Shown here: piece after piece, positions 45,015-55,561 of the stretch
How the letters are laid out: each line of letters starts with the position of its first letter
Position numbering within the stretch: position 1 is the stretch's first letter
Assembly (NCBI RefSeq): GCF_902167145.1
Contig: NC_050098.1
Coordinates: forward strand, 18,620,501-18,684,500
Length of the DNA stretch: 64,000 bases
From: Zea mays
Taxonomy: Eukaryota; Streptophyta; Magnoliopsida; Poales; Poaceae
Direction: 5' to 3'
Notes under the pieces: model-generated
What the model was told of the DNA's origin: nothing
Database searches by the model: none
What the model saw: only the letters and a program-made list of their open reading frames with translations
Translations under genes and position numbers: made by a program

Positions 45015-48000
45015 TTAATCATATTCGAAATCAGGATTAATTTGTTGTCTTCTCAAGCGCGTCGACTTTCTCTCGGGCGTCTTTTTCTTCTTCGACTTTC
45101 GTTTCCTTTTTGGAGGAACTATTACATCATTAAGATCGCCCGCTACTGAATCTGGCTCCATTGTTGTTTCTATATTAAAAACGGGTGGAACTTCAATTTC
45201 TTGATAAATTTCTTCAACATCAGCTTCCACCTCATTTTGTCGATAACTTGTATCACCCTTTAAATATAATCTTTCACGGGGATTTACGTTGTACACTACC
45301 CACCAGTCTTTAAGATCGATACAGGGATATGACATATAATACACTTGGTCCACTTGAAAACCAAGAACAAATTTACTACAACCACGAGTCATTATACGCT
45401 CGTGTTTGACTTCTACCATACCAAATTGGTTTTGTCGTATCCCATGTTTAGGATCGATCCAATCACATTTGAAGAACATAACTTTCAGATTTTTTCCCCC
45501 AGCGAAGTCGAATTCCAATATATCTTTGATAGTTCCATAATAATTCATCTCCCTTCCTTGCTCATCAAAAGACCAACATACCACACCAGTATTTGTTGTC
45601 GCAGCTAAAGGTCGAGTACATTCAAATTTGGTTGAACGAAAACGATATCCCTTGACATCATAACGACCATAGCTTCTGACTTTGACAAGTGCACGTGACA
45701 TCTGACGTAAGTCCTCGTCAACGTTGGAAGTTTTTTCGTACTGTCAGTTACGAATATAGATCAATAGGAGGAACTATTAAAAAGATAAACTATGAACACA
45801 TAAGAAAACGGATGTGATATTTACATGAACTCGAAACCAAATAATGAAATTGGGAGTGCCTTCTTTTCCTTCGCGAAGCATGATTTCATACAGCCTCATC
45901 GACAGTTTACCCTTATTCTGTCGTTCGTACTCTCTGTTGAAAAAAAGTAAATAAAAGAGTTACGAGGAGTAATGAGCACATGTTGCTCTTCAATTTTGAA
46001 AATCTATGCTTACTTGAAGTATGGAGTCATCTCTTCCATGTTTTCATACATGTAGAGTAATGCATCCAACTTTTCTTCACGTCCAATGTGATATTCAGTT
46101 GATGCTCCAACTGTCTTTCCCTCGAATGACAAAATTTTGAGTTTACTGCATGGACCAGCTTGATCAACATTATACCTTAATGTAGGTGCATTTACATTGT
46201 GTTCTTCTGCAAAGTATACACTCGTGAAGGCTGATATCTCTTTATATTTAAATTCTTCAGCAATACACCCTTCAACTCTTCCCTTGTTGCCAACCATTGC
46301 ACTAAGCTTCTTAAGTGTCCTTTCTATGTGATACATCCATCTATACTGCACAGGACCCCCAATCTTAGCTTCATATGGAAGGTGTACAAGTAGATGTTGC
46401 ATCGGATTGAAGAATCCAGGGGGAAATATTTTTTCCAATTTGCAAATAAGGACCGGAATCTCCTTCTCTAATTTCTCCATCACATCTTTTTTAATTTCTT
46501 TAGTACAAAGTTGTCTATAGAAGTAGCTTAACTCAGCTAACGCCGTCCACACATCATTATTCAAGTAACCCCGAAACATTACAGGAAGTAATCTTTCCAT
46601 AATAATGTGATAATCATGACTCTTCAATCCATTCATTTTTCCTGTCCTCAAATTCACGGACCTTCTGAATCCCGCGGCATACCCATCTGGAAATTTTAAG
46701 TTTTTCAACCACACCATCACCTCTTTCTTTTGCTTAGATTTTAGACAAAATGACGCACGTGGCTTAGCACCAATCTGAAGCAAGACCAGGCTTGGTCGGT
46801 TACAAATTTTCTCTAAATCTTTTCTGGCCTTTATATTATCTTTGGTTTTATCGGGAAAATCCATACATGTACTAATAATGCTTTCAGCAACATTCCGCTC
46901 TTGGTGCATGACATCAATGTTGTGCATCAGAATCAAGGCCTCCGTATAAGGGAGTTCCCACAAAGAACATTTATGTGTCCAATTATGTTCTATTCCAAAT
47001 CCCAGGTAACCAGTACCGTCTGGTTTCAAATTATCGAGCGCAGCATGAATCTCTGCGCCACTCAAACGTTTCGGTGGGCCTTTGGTAACAATGGTGTCTT
47101 TTCTGAATTGATTTGCCTCAAATCTGAACGGGTGATCGAGAGGCAAGAAACATCTGTGGCAATCAAAGTAACAGATTTTCCCACCAAACTCAAGACGAAA
47201 ACAATCTGTATCCTTACCACATATTGGACATGTCAACTTTCCATGACAACTCCATCCAGCAAAAATACTGTAGGCCATGAAATCATGAATCGACCACAAG
47301 TACGCAACTCGAAGATTGAATCTCTCTTTCTTGTAGCAATCGTAAGCTTCGACTCCTTCCCACAATTTTTTCAACTCATCGACTAAAGGTTCCAACATTA
47401 CATTGAGATGTTTTCCAGGGTGTTCTGGTCCAGGAATGATTAGACACAGAAACATGTAATCGTATTTCATGCAAAGGTGAGGTGGAAGATTGTATGGAAC
47501 TGCAAATACAGGCCAACAAAAATACGGCGATGCGGTCATATTGAAAGGTGAGAACCCGTCCGTCGCCAACCCGATTCGAATATTTCTAGCTTCACTAGCA
47601 AAATCCGAATCAAAATCATCAAGCGCCTTCCACGCATCACTATCAGATGGGTGCATCATAACTTGAGGGTTCTCGCATTCGCGTTCTTTGTGCCATCTCA
47701 TCTGCTTAGCGGTGTTTTTTGAGAGAAACAACCGTTTTACACGAGGCGTGAGAGGCATGTAACAAAGTTGCTTCTTTGCTACTTCTGTTGTCAATTTTTC
47801 TCCATCTTCATTTACGACCTCAACGAACCTTGATTTGCTGCATCTCAAACATTTGTCTAATTTTTCATTTTCCTTCCAGAAAAGCATACAGTTATCTGGA
47901 CAAACATCAATTTTTTGATACTCCATACCTAAGCCAGAGAGTAACTTTCTTGACTGATACACGTCTTTGGGCATTTTGTGATTTGGTGGTAATACGTCGC

Positions 48001-48535
48001 TGATCAAATTCAAAAGTTCATTTAAGCAATTGATGGAGAATGCGAACTTAGACTTGATAGCCATAAGTCGCGTCACAAAAGCAAGAATGGTTACTCTTGT
48101 GTGTTCGTGCAACGGCTCTTCTGCTGCCTTGAGAAGTTCAAAGAATTTTTTAACTTCCGGCGGTTGAGGATCCTCAGGATTATCTGGAAACACTAAATCG
48201 GGATCCTCTCTTAAATCCTGAACCATCTCCTCCATTCGGTCTAAATCCGGGTCAAAATTGTCTTGACCTTCTGCAGCATATCCACGGGGAAGCTCCTCAC
48301 CATGATGCACCCAAACTTTATAATTTGGCACGTAGCCATTTTTGCAAAGATGACCAGACATCTCTTTCTTGGTTTGACGTTGATAATTTTTGCAAACACT
48401 GCATGGGCACCACACTCGACCATTTCTTGACGAAGAAAAAACACGATTGATAAAATCTTCGGTTTTCTGTATCCACTCAAGCGAAGGATCATTTTTTCGC
48501 CAGCCTTCATACATCCAGCGACGACTATCACCCAT
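45015..48535 (-). CDS. TNPD-type CACTA transposase of element E, three exons, about 1118 aa
   Basis: Exon 1 is 48535-46014, exon 2 45933-45825, exon 3 45740-45015. Both introns have GT...AG ends and the phases join in frame (2522, 109 and 726 nt). In order: a transposase-associated domain (residues about 5-85: WMYEGW, CPCSVCKN, HHGEE), Transposase_21 (about 230-600, with TDGFSPF and NIDVMHQERNV holding probable catalytic Asp residues, and a CPICGKD zinc pair), DUF4218 (about 650-780: MQHLLVHLPYEAKIGG), and in exon 3 DUF4216 (VMFFKCDWIDPKHGIR, VYYMSYPC). The tail is basic (KRKRKSKKKK), a likely nuclear signal. No stop or frameshift was seen. It cuts and joins CACTA ends in the nucleus. Confidence 0.88.
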
Positions 48536-48640
48536 CGTTCAACTAATTAAAGATCAAGACAAGTTCATTAATTTCTAGATATATTATCAGTCGGTGGTCC
48601 TACAATTATAGGAAAGGATAGGTCCTAAACCCACCTAATA

Positions 48641-48821
48641 GTGAACGACATATCACAGATTTATGATAAGTCAATGAGTTTGAACGAAATTTCGGCAGCA
48701 TAACCCTGTTGTTCTCCATTGCACGCCCGTAATGGTGCAACGGAGAACAAGAGGGTTATGGTGTCGAAATCTCGCTCAAACTCATTGACTCATCATAAAT
48801 CCTATTTGATATGTCGTTCAC
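48641..48821. repeat. Long inverted repeat just upstream of the TNPD start codon
   Basis: The left arm (48641-48724) and right arm (48735-48821) are complementary over about 84 bp, with roughly ten mismatches and a small indel, around a 10-base loop. It begins about 105 bp before the TNPD ATG, so it lies in the leader or promoter. A smaller hairpin (TTTCGGTACAACACAC with a near-complement) follows at about 48848-48895. Neither encodes protein. Confidence 0.85.
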
Positions 48822-49439
48822 TCTAAGGCTGTCCAAAAAGGGACAATTTCGGTACAACACACTACTTTATTAAGCAATGTGTTGGACCGAAACGGGTGAC
48901 GCATAAGTTTAGACCTATTTTAGTTAAGTATCGCCTATAGGCTCTACTGGTTACCTGGGATTTGGAATAGAGATGAAAGTCGATGCGTTAACTACTGTCA
49001 ACTCACCTCTCTAAACGAGCAGTGCTTCCAACTGGATAAGCTAAGCGTTAACGCCATGCCAGTTGCTATCACTACCAGAGAAGCACTAGCACAGGCGCAC
49101 AGCCAGTACTGCCTTCTGCTCCATTTTTTCTTTAAACTAATGGTAGATGGAGACGGTGAGAGTCACAGGCCGCCACTGCGTCTAGCTTGCCTACGTGTCT
49201 GGCATGATGGCCAAGCATGTTGGCGCCAGTTGTCGACCTAGCTAGCAGTGGTTCTATTCTATTTTCGTTGGAGCCATGCAACACGCAGTCCGAGCCGGGC
49301 CGGATCGGCTCAATGCAGCGTGCCAATGTGCACTGCACGGGTATTTTGGTTCCATGTCACATCAAATATTCGAACGACTATAATCTAATTATATTAAAAA
49401 AACTATTTACATAGTGAAAACTAAACGATAGTGATGCCA

Positions 49440-49790
49440 TTACCCGGACGGCGACGGACGGCGACGGCTCTGGCGAGCCCCGGGCGGCGGCGGTGGGCAA
49501 AGCCGGGCGCGGGCGGCTCGAGGCGCGGCGGCGGCGGCGCGCTGTACGGGCGTCGGGGCAGGTGTGCGGTCGTCGGGGCGGCGGCGCGCTGTGAGCGGGC
49601 GTCGGGGCGGCGGCGCGCTGTGCGTCGGGGCGTCCGGCGGTCCGGGCAGGTGGCCGGCGAAGGTGGCCGGCGAAGGTGCCTTCGCCGTCAGGTCCTGGCG
49701 GCAGCGGCGCGGAGTTAGAACGTGTGTGCGGTGCGTGTGTGCGTTGGCTATGTGCGCGACCGGGGGGCCGCGCGGGGTAACGGCCGTTAG
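49440..49790. promoter_or_regulatory. GC-rich 5' region of element E, next to the transposase-end subterminal array
   Basis: This stretch is extremely CpG-rich, with repeated GGCGGCGGCGCGCTGT and GTCGGGGCG words, and lies between the TNPD-side terminal array and the TNPD leader. In maize Spm a GC-rich block downstream of the start site controls activity through methylation. Position and composition here are similar, but a role is only inferred. The open frames through it are composition artefacts. Confidence 0.5.
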
Positions 49791-49799
49791 GGGGCCTCC

Positions 49800-49975
49800 C
49801 CTTATTTCCGACGGCTTAGTTGGCCAGCCGTCGGAAATACGACTATTTCCGACGGGGGGCTGGGGAGCCATCGGAAATAGTCGTATTTCCGACGGCTGGC
49901 CGTGGGCCGTCGGAAATAGCCTTATTTCCGACGGTACCCTAGGAACCGTCGGAACTAGTGGAGGCCGTCGGAAAT
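49800..49975. repeat. Right subterminal repeat array of element E
   Basis: TATTTCCGACGG and CCGTCGGAAATA words alternate in orientation up to the terminal TTTTCCTGTAGTG. The word differs slightly from the left end (AAATA versus AAGTAA). Confidence 0.88.
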
Positions 49976-49997
49976 ACAACATTTTCCTGTAGTGAAT

Positions 49998-50628
49998 CCA
50001 ATTTAAATGGTGGTCTAATTTTATTACATACATGGCCCACCGACCAAAAAACCGGGATATCTTAATGTTGTGACAGTCAATGAGACAAAATATAGGGTAA
50101 AAATATTGGCAATGTTATATGTGTTATGCATATCTGGATTGCGTTAGTTAGGAGACGTCAACATAGAATTGTTCGAGTTAGGCGACCTTTCTGGTATGAC
50201 CCAATATAGTTTGGTCTAAAATTTTGAGTAACATTTTCACAAGTGACAGAGAATGCATTGACCAACTACGGATGGATAGGGCTACTTCAGAGTACTATAC
50301 TCTAGTGTGTGAATTTAGTGAGTTACAAAATACTCTCTCCATTTTTTTATTTGTCGCGGTTTAGTTTAAATATAAACTAGCGAGGAACATGAAAGTGAAA
50401 GAAATGGATGCTTTATTTCCATCCAGACTTGGACAAGATCAGAAAGACCGGGTTATTACACATAAGAATTTCGGTTGTCATATGAGACAACCGAAAACTA
50501 TGGGGAAGAAATCTGAAAGTTTCCATAAAGTTTTGACATCAGTATGAAAACTACGGGGTGTTTTGCTGAAAAAGCCTCAACCAATTATACTGCCAACCAT
50601 GTGGAAGAAAGGTGAAAGTGGTTTAAGG
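49998..50628. other. No gene seen
   Basis: The DNA is AT-rich and single-copy-looking. A half Stowaway-like end (CTCTCTCCATTTTTTTATTTGTCGC, about 50331) is present, without a clear partner. Confidence 0.45.
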
Positions 50629-50630
50629 TA

Positions 50631-50862
50631 CTCCCTCTGTTTCAATTTATAATTTGTTTGACTTTTTATCCTAAGTTTGACCGACTCGTCTTATTCAAAA
50701 AATTATAATTATTATAAATTTTTACTATGGTATTGTTTAGCATATAATGTACTTTAATTTTGACTTTGATTTTTTTTAGTTTTTCGCGAAAATTTTGAAT
50801 AAGACGAGTCAGTCAAACTTGGTCCAAAAAATCAAACAAAATATAAATTGGGACGGAGGGAG
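50631..50862. mobile_element. Stowaway-type MITE (232 bp)
   Basis: The ends are CTCCCTCTGTTTCAATTTAT and, on the other strand, CTCCCTCCGTCCCAATTTAT, flanked by TA (50629-50630 and 50863-50864). The long terminal inverted repeats extend inward through GTTTGACT... and ACGAGTC words. It has no coding capacity. The element at 30610-30843 is a more diverged member. Confidence 0.88.
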
Positions 50863-51095
50863 TATGAATCAAATGCTACATAATCATATGAGCATTTGCC
50901 AAGAACATCAAGAAATCATGATTTAACAAATCGTTCCTTTAACTATGCAATTGTATAGGTGTCTTAGGCTATCTCCAACAGCTTACCCATCCTTATTACC
51001 TATTTCAAACTCTACTATGTAAACAACACAATTTACAATGTAAAACAATGATTTGGATGACTATATGAGTGAACTGCTGAAGATCGTCTTATATA

Positions 51096-51411
51096 GGGGT
51101 TGTTTGGTTCAGCTTTTTTCTGACCAGCTTTTCTGAAAATCTGGCTGTGGGGAGAATCTGGCTGTAGGGAGAATCTGAGTATCATTACGATTACGTGTGG
51201 AGGAAGATAAAGTTGTTCATAGAGCTCAGGATCTAGAAAGTGACGGATTCCTACTATTACAACGACTCAACCGATTATGTGTTTATGTTGATTTTAGATG
51301 GTTTTTGTCCTAACGAATTTTATAAAAGCTGGCTGAAAAGCTGAGCGTTTGACAGTCTGCAGCAGCTTTTGGTGGCCAGAAGCTGGCAGAAGCTGAAACA
51401 AACAGGCACAT
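51096..51411. mobile_element. MITE, probably hAT or PIF/Harbinger type
   Basis: The left end GGGGTTGTTTGGTTCAGCTT and the right end, on the other strand, GTGCCTGTTTGTTTCAGCTT are imperfect inverted repeats of a type abundant in grasses. Inside, GCTGGCAGAAGCT and CCAGCTTTTCTG extend the symmetry. I could not settle the target duplication, so the superfamily is uncertain. Confidence 0.65.
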
Positions 51412-51508
51412 AGAACAATGTCGAAGTCCATGTGCCTGCTACTGAGAAAACAAAATATTGCTCAAGAAAAAATATTGGTGTAAGAAATATTCTAGGTGTA
51501 TGTGCACC

Positions 51509-52041
51509 CAGGGGCGGACCCACAGGGGGGCAAAGTGGGCCATGGCCCCCCTGAAATTTTGACAGTATTTATATATGTAATATGATTTACTATGAAATAT
51601 AGAAAATGTAAAAGGCATAATAGGCTAAAATCAACTTTATTGGGCCTTCTCTTTGTCAAGACGAGGCCCTATAGCCATCTTCGGCTTGCTTCTTCCCATG
51701 TGACTTCTCTCTGTCAATTGTCAAGCCGAAGCCGCCGCCACTTCTTGCCTTCTTGGCTTCTTCTCATGTGCATGTGCCCGTCCAGGTCCAGGCATCCAGG
51801 CTCAGCGTCTAGGGACCAGCCCCAGCCCTGGCGGCCGGCGTGGCGGCACACAGTGCCCGATGCCTCCGTCCACTTCTCGACCCGACGCGACGTTGGCCCC
51901 GGCGCCTCGCCCATCCGCTTTCGTCTTCCGGTAGTAGTTGAACTCTATGCGACAGTAGTTGTTTATAATGTAGTTGTTTATTGGTTGATTTTGTCACGTG
52001 GTTTTTGGCCCCCCTGAATTCTTGTCTTGCGTCCGCCACTG
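51509..52041. mobile_element. Non-autonomous hAT-type element (533 bp)
   Basis: The ends are CAGGGGCGGACCCA and, on the other strand, CAGTGGCGGACGCA. A perfect 8-bp duplication TGTGCACC flanks it (51501-51508 and 52042-52049), diagnostic for hAT. Subterminal GGCCCCCCTGAA occurs at both ends in inverted orientation. The core (51650-51930) is GC-rich and unlike the AT-rich ends, but shows no recognisable protein motif. Confidence 0.9.
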
Positions 52042-52272
52042 TGTGCACCTCACATATATACTACCTGGTTGGAAAAGGATTAACAACAGACGAAACGAAA
52101 TGGTGTTTTGAGATGCTTTATTTAGGTCACATGGGCTGTTGTTACTCATGGTAAGGGTTAATTCTAAAAACAAATAATTAAATCGAGGTTCCTTTAAAAT
52201 TCTACATGATTAAAATATATACACATGTTGATGATGCATACAAGAATTGTTAAGGATTTCTTGCCTCATTAG

Positions 52273-52480
52273 GGCTTGTTTGAGAGAAGGGGATTGAAGG
52301 GGCTAAAATCCCTTATCCTCTTCTCCTAAACACGTCCATACCATAAGGGCTAGTTTGGAAGCCCGAAAACCAGAGGGAATTGGAGGAGCTAAATTCTCTT
52401 TTTATTCAAAATTGAATAAGAATGAAATTTTAGTCCTTCTAATCCCCTCCGATTTTGTCTCCCAAATTAGCTCTAAAGGT
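52273..52480. mobile_element. Two small foldback MITE relics
   Basis: A 64-bp foldback (GGGCTTGTTTGAGAGAAGGG against CCCTTATCCTCTTCTCC, 52273-52336) is followed by a second element (GGGCTAGTTTGGAAGC to CCAAATTAGCTCT, about 52348-52477) with related ends. Both have the GGGCTNGTTTGG terminus of common grass MITEs. Confidence 0.55.
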
Positions 52481-52589
52481 CAACAATACCACCTGCAAGA
52501 TTGGAAAAATCCACTAGTGAAAAAGAAAACTATTTAATATGAAGCATGCATCTCCAAGGAATGTGATTGAGAGAACTTTAGGACTATTG

Positions 52590-53185
52590 AAGGTTGTGGT
52601 ATCTTGGCCCCGGTGGATAGTGATATCCTGGTCCAAGGCTTAATAAAATTAATAGAGTACTCATACCAACAAGGTGCATCTTCTTTTTCGAAAGTCTATC
52701 TCGAAAAAACCTCTAGGTTAAGCGTGCTTGGCATAGAGAAATCTTGGTATGAGTGACCGACTAGGAAGTCTTTCCGGATACGCACGAGTGAGGACAAAGT
52801 GAGCACAAAAGACTTATGTTGGTCTGTAGGGATCGTCTATGGTTCTAGATGACTGCCAGGAGTAACTACCACTGGTGTTATAAATGGTATCAGAGCCGAC
52901 TCTCGCGGTTTCACGGGCGTGTGCGGGCTATGGGTTCGGACATATGACGCATGTGGGGCTCCAGGTTAAGCGTGCATAGCCTAGAGAAATCTTGGGATGG
53001 GTGAGCGTGCTTGGCCTAGAGAAATCTTGGGATGGGTGACTAACTGGGAAGTCTTCTCGAGTGCGTACGAGTGAGGATAAAGTGCGTACAAAAGACTCGT
53101 GTTGGTCTATGGGGATCGTCTAAGTCCTAGAGAACTGACAGGAGTAAGTACCACTGGACTGAAAGTGGACATGGTGCTACAAAGA
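52590..53185 (+). mobile_element. Cassandra-type TRIM retrotransposon with 5S-like LTRs
   Basis: The first LTR (to 52884) contains stretches matching the 5S rRNA gene: TCATACCAACAAGGTGCATC (about 52660), GTTAAGCGTGCTTGG (52717) and a GAGTGACC...GGAAGTC stretch (52752). Directly after it comes the primer-binding site TGGTATCAGAGCC (52885-52897) and a short internal part of about 75 bp. Then a partial second LTR (52961-53185) repeats AGGTTAAGCGTGC, GGATGGGTGAC and GGGAAGTC. Cassandra elements, known in many plants, carry 5S sequence and its Pol III promoter in their LTRs and encode no protein. The second LTR has a 35-bp internal duplication. The left border is approximate. Confidence 0.85.
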
Positions 53186-53256
53186 TCCATTAGGCAATAA
53201 TTAGGAACTCGTCCTACTGCCCAGCCTAGGAGCACACATGTTAACATAATCTCTGC

Positions 53257-53440
53257 ATGTTGCTCTCTTCACAACCTCATGAAACAATAGATAGGCTCCT
53301 CTTATCCATTAGTACAAGAATGGGATGCTTCATGCAACAAGAAGTAGATAGGGATGCAATTCAGTCCACTGAAACATCACCACAGTGGAATGATTGGAGA
53401 GACAAGCTCGGTGATGAAATGCGGACAAAGTTACTATATA
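53257..53440 (+). pseudogene. Possible PIF/Harbinger transposase C-terminal fragment
   Basis: The frame gives a segment ending SPQWNDWRDKLGDEMRTKL, which resembles the WxxWRDxLAxxMW ending of plant PIF/Harbinger transposases. The stretch before it (MGCFMQQEVDRDAIQ) could fit the region preceding that ending. The match is short. A Harbinger-associated Myb-like gene relic lies 400 bp downstream, which supports the idea. Confidence 0.35.
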
Positions 53441-53837
53441 GGCATTATTCAGTGCTATACATATTTTCTATTTCTTTTATTATGCTGGAAGTTTCCATTG
53501 CTTGGTAGCATCTTTTGCTTGGATAGCCTCGTAATTATTCATGGTTTTAATAATTATCACAATACTTATTCATGCACGTATTCTTGTATCATTGCAATAT
53601 TGTGCAAGCCGCCAAGGCTTACTTCTCCTAGAAATATAGGTGACGATCTAGTCTATAGTTTGAAGGTCACTAAAGTTGTGCTTGGTTTTCGCTCTCGTTT
53701 TAGTCTTTTTGGCTGTGTAGTGTTAGCAGAGGCCATTAGAGTTGTACCTTCATGATGTGTTGTTCTTGGCTTCCATAAAAAATGCTTCCTTTTAAAAAAC
53801 TAGCAGAGTACAAAGGCAAAATGTATCAAATTAACTG

Positions 53838-54160
53838 CCAAGAAGAGAGACAAGAGAACATGGACATCACATGAGAAATTGTTAATTGATATTTTGTATG
53901 ATATAAATGATTCTGCTTGAAAAGTAGATATAGTTCACAAATCTGCCTATCTCACATCGTTGAGAAGGAGATGGCCAAAGTATTGCCAAATGTAGATATG
54001 AAACTGATCCCCATATGAAGTCTAAAATCATGATTCTAAAGGAGCAACTTTCATACATCATAGAAATCCATCAAACCGATAGAGGCTTCGGATGGAACAA
54101 TAATAGTAAGATAGTAGTTGGTGATAGAGAAAAGGATAATGGACTATTTCATTCCTATTA
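53838..54160 (+). pseudogene. Myb/SANT-like (Myb_DNA-bind_3) gene fragment, decayed
   Basis: The plus strand encodes KRDKRTWTSHEKLLIDILYD, then after a stop VHKSAYLT, and after a frameshift YETDPHMKSKIMILKEQLSY with IEIHQTDRGFGW. This is the pattern of the plant Myb_DNA-bind_3 family (WT..E...L, HIKSKVK.LK..., SGFGW). Such proteins occur as the DNA-binding partner of PIF/Harbinger transposases and also as host genes. Two or more stops and one frameshift make it non-functional. It ends about 70 bp before the LTR at 54230. Confidence 0.75.
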
Positions 54161-54229
54161 ATGTATTGGACCTAATCATTATTTCAAGAGGATTGAATCT
54201 TGCAACGCCCTTTGATCACGGACAGGTAC

Positions 54230-55561
54230 TGTCGGCGTTTCGACCCCGGGGGGGTCCCTGGACCGACGAGTAAATTTGTCGCTGCGTGTCCCAGCCCAGA
54301 TGGGTTGGCGCAAGATGGAACACAAGAGGGAAACGCGACTCGTGTTATCCCGCGCCAGGGGGTGCGCTCGTAGTAGGGGTTACAAGCGTTCGCGCGCGCG
54401 AGAGAGAGAGAGTGAGCCTGTTCGTTAGCTCGTTCTCCCGCGCGACCCCCCGCATGAAGGCCCTGGACCTCCCTTTTATAGATGCAAGGAGAGGGTCCAG
54501 GTGTACAATGGGGGGTGTAGCTATGCGCTAACGTGTCTGGCAGAGAGGTGTCTGAGCCCTGTGTACATGCCAACGTGGCTGTCGGAGAGGTCCTAGAGCC
54601 CTGCGTAGGCGATAACGTGGCCGTCGGAGAAGTACTTGAGCCCTGTAGAAGCACAGCCGTCGGTGCTGCTGGGGTCTTGTTGATGTATCCTTGCTTCCGT
54701 AGGGGGCTGAGAACCACCGTCGTCATGGACGCATGCGTGGAGCCATCATTACTTGTTACCGGGGCGAGCCAGATGGGACGCCGATCTTGTTCCCCCGTAG
54801 CCTGAGCTAGCTAGGGGTAGGGTAATGATGTATCCCCCGTGGCGCGGTCGGTCCGAGCCCAAGATCGGGCGAGGCGGAGACTTCTCCTGAGGCCAAGGCC
54901 GGGGTCGGGCGAGGACGCGATTCCTCTCGAGGCCGAGCCCTGGGGTCGGGCGAGGCAGAGACCACCTTCCGAGGCCGAGGTTGAGGCCGAGCCCTAGGGT
55001 CAGGCGAGGCGGAGACCTCCTTCCGAGGCTGCGGCCTAAGGTCGGGCGAGGCGGAGCTTCCTGTTGCGCCTGAGGCTGAACTTGTTGTTGTCAACCTTGC
55101 CCGGGTGGCTGGCACAGTAGTCGGAGCGGGGTGAGCGGCGCTGTTTTCCCGTCAGATCGGTCAGCGAAAGGGCGAAGTGACTGTGGTCACTTCGACCTTG
55201 CCGACTGAGGCACACGTGTCAGGATAAGGTGTCAGGCGATTCCCGCATTGAATGCGCCTGCGATATTGTCGGTTGGTGAGGCGATTTGGCCAAGGTTGCT
55301 TCTCGATGAAGCCTGCCCGAGTTGGCCCTCGGGCGTGCCGAGGGTGCGCCCACCGCCTGAGGAGGCCCTCGGGCGAGACGTAACTTCGTCCGGGACTACA
55401 GTTCCCGCCCGAGGCTGGGCTCGAGCGAGGCGAGATCGTGTCCCTTGGGTAGACAAAGCCTTGACCTGAATCATGCCCATCAGTCTCTGCAGCTTGTGCT
55501 GATGGTGGTTACCAGCCGTGTGTAGGAGTGTTGGGGGTACCCCTAATTACGGTACCCGACA
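54230..55561 (-). repeat. LTR of element F (minus strand, 1332 bp)
   Basis: On the minus strand it starts TGTCGGGTACCGTAATTAGG at 55561 and ends AACGCCGACA at 54230. A polypurine tract (CTCGGGGGCTAC, 55573-55562) precedes it on that strand, so it is the 3' LTR of an element whose body extends to the right. A TATA box (CTATAAAAGGGAGG) lies on the minus strand at about 54480. Repeated GAGGCGGAGAC...CCGAGG units of 40-60 bp fill 54850-55060. Flanks GGTAC and GTAGC differ, as expected if it is not a solo LTR. Confidence 0.82.

Larger units (their letters stand above)
41869..49994 (-). mobile_element. Element E: full-length CACTA transposon (8126 bp)
   Basis: The 13-bp terminal inverted repeats are perfect (CACTACAGGAAAA), flanked by the 3-bp duplication AAT (41866-41868 and 49995-49997). 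Both ends carry arrays of TTCCGACGG/CCGTCGGAA words (41885-42170 and 49800-49975). Two genes run right to left: TNPD (transposase, intact by my reading) and a TNPA-like gene (two stops). This is the En/Spm layout. The clean ends, duplication and open transposase frame suggest a fairly recent insertion. Confidence 0.95.

Noticed and set aside
49431..49992. Arg/Gly/Ala-rich ORFs on both strands
   Set aside because: They run through a CpG-rich repetitive block and the terminal repeats of element E. They are open only because of base composition.
52657..52775. A genuine 5S rRNA gene
   Set aside because: The 5S-like blocks are interrupted, flanked by LTR sequence and followed directly by a retrotransposon primer site. 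A Cassandra element explains this better.
54230..55561. Solo LTR
   Set aside because: The 5-bp flanks differ, and a polypurine tract lies next to it. It fits the 3' LTR of an element that continues to the right and is split by element C.
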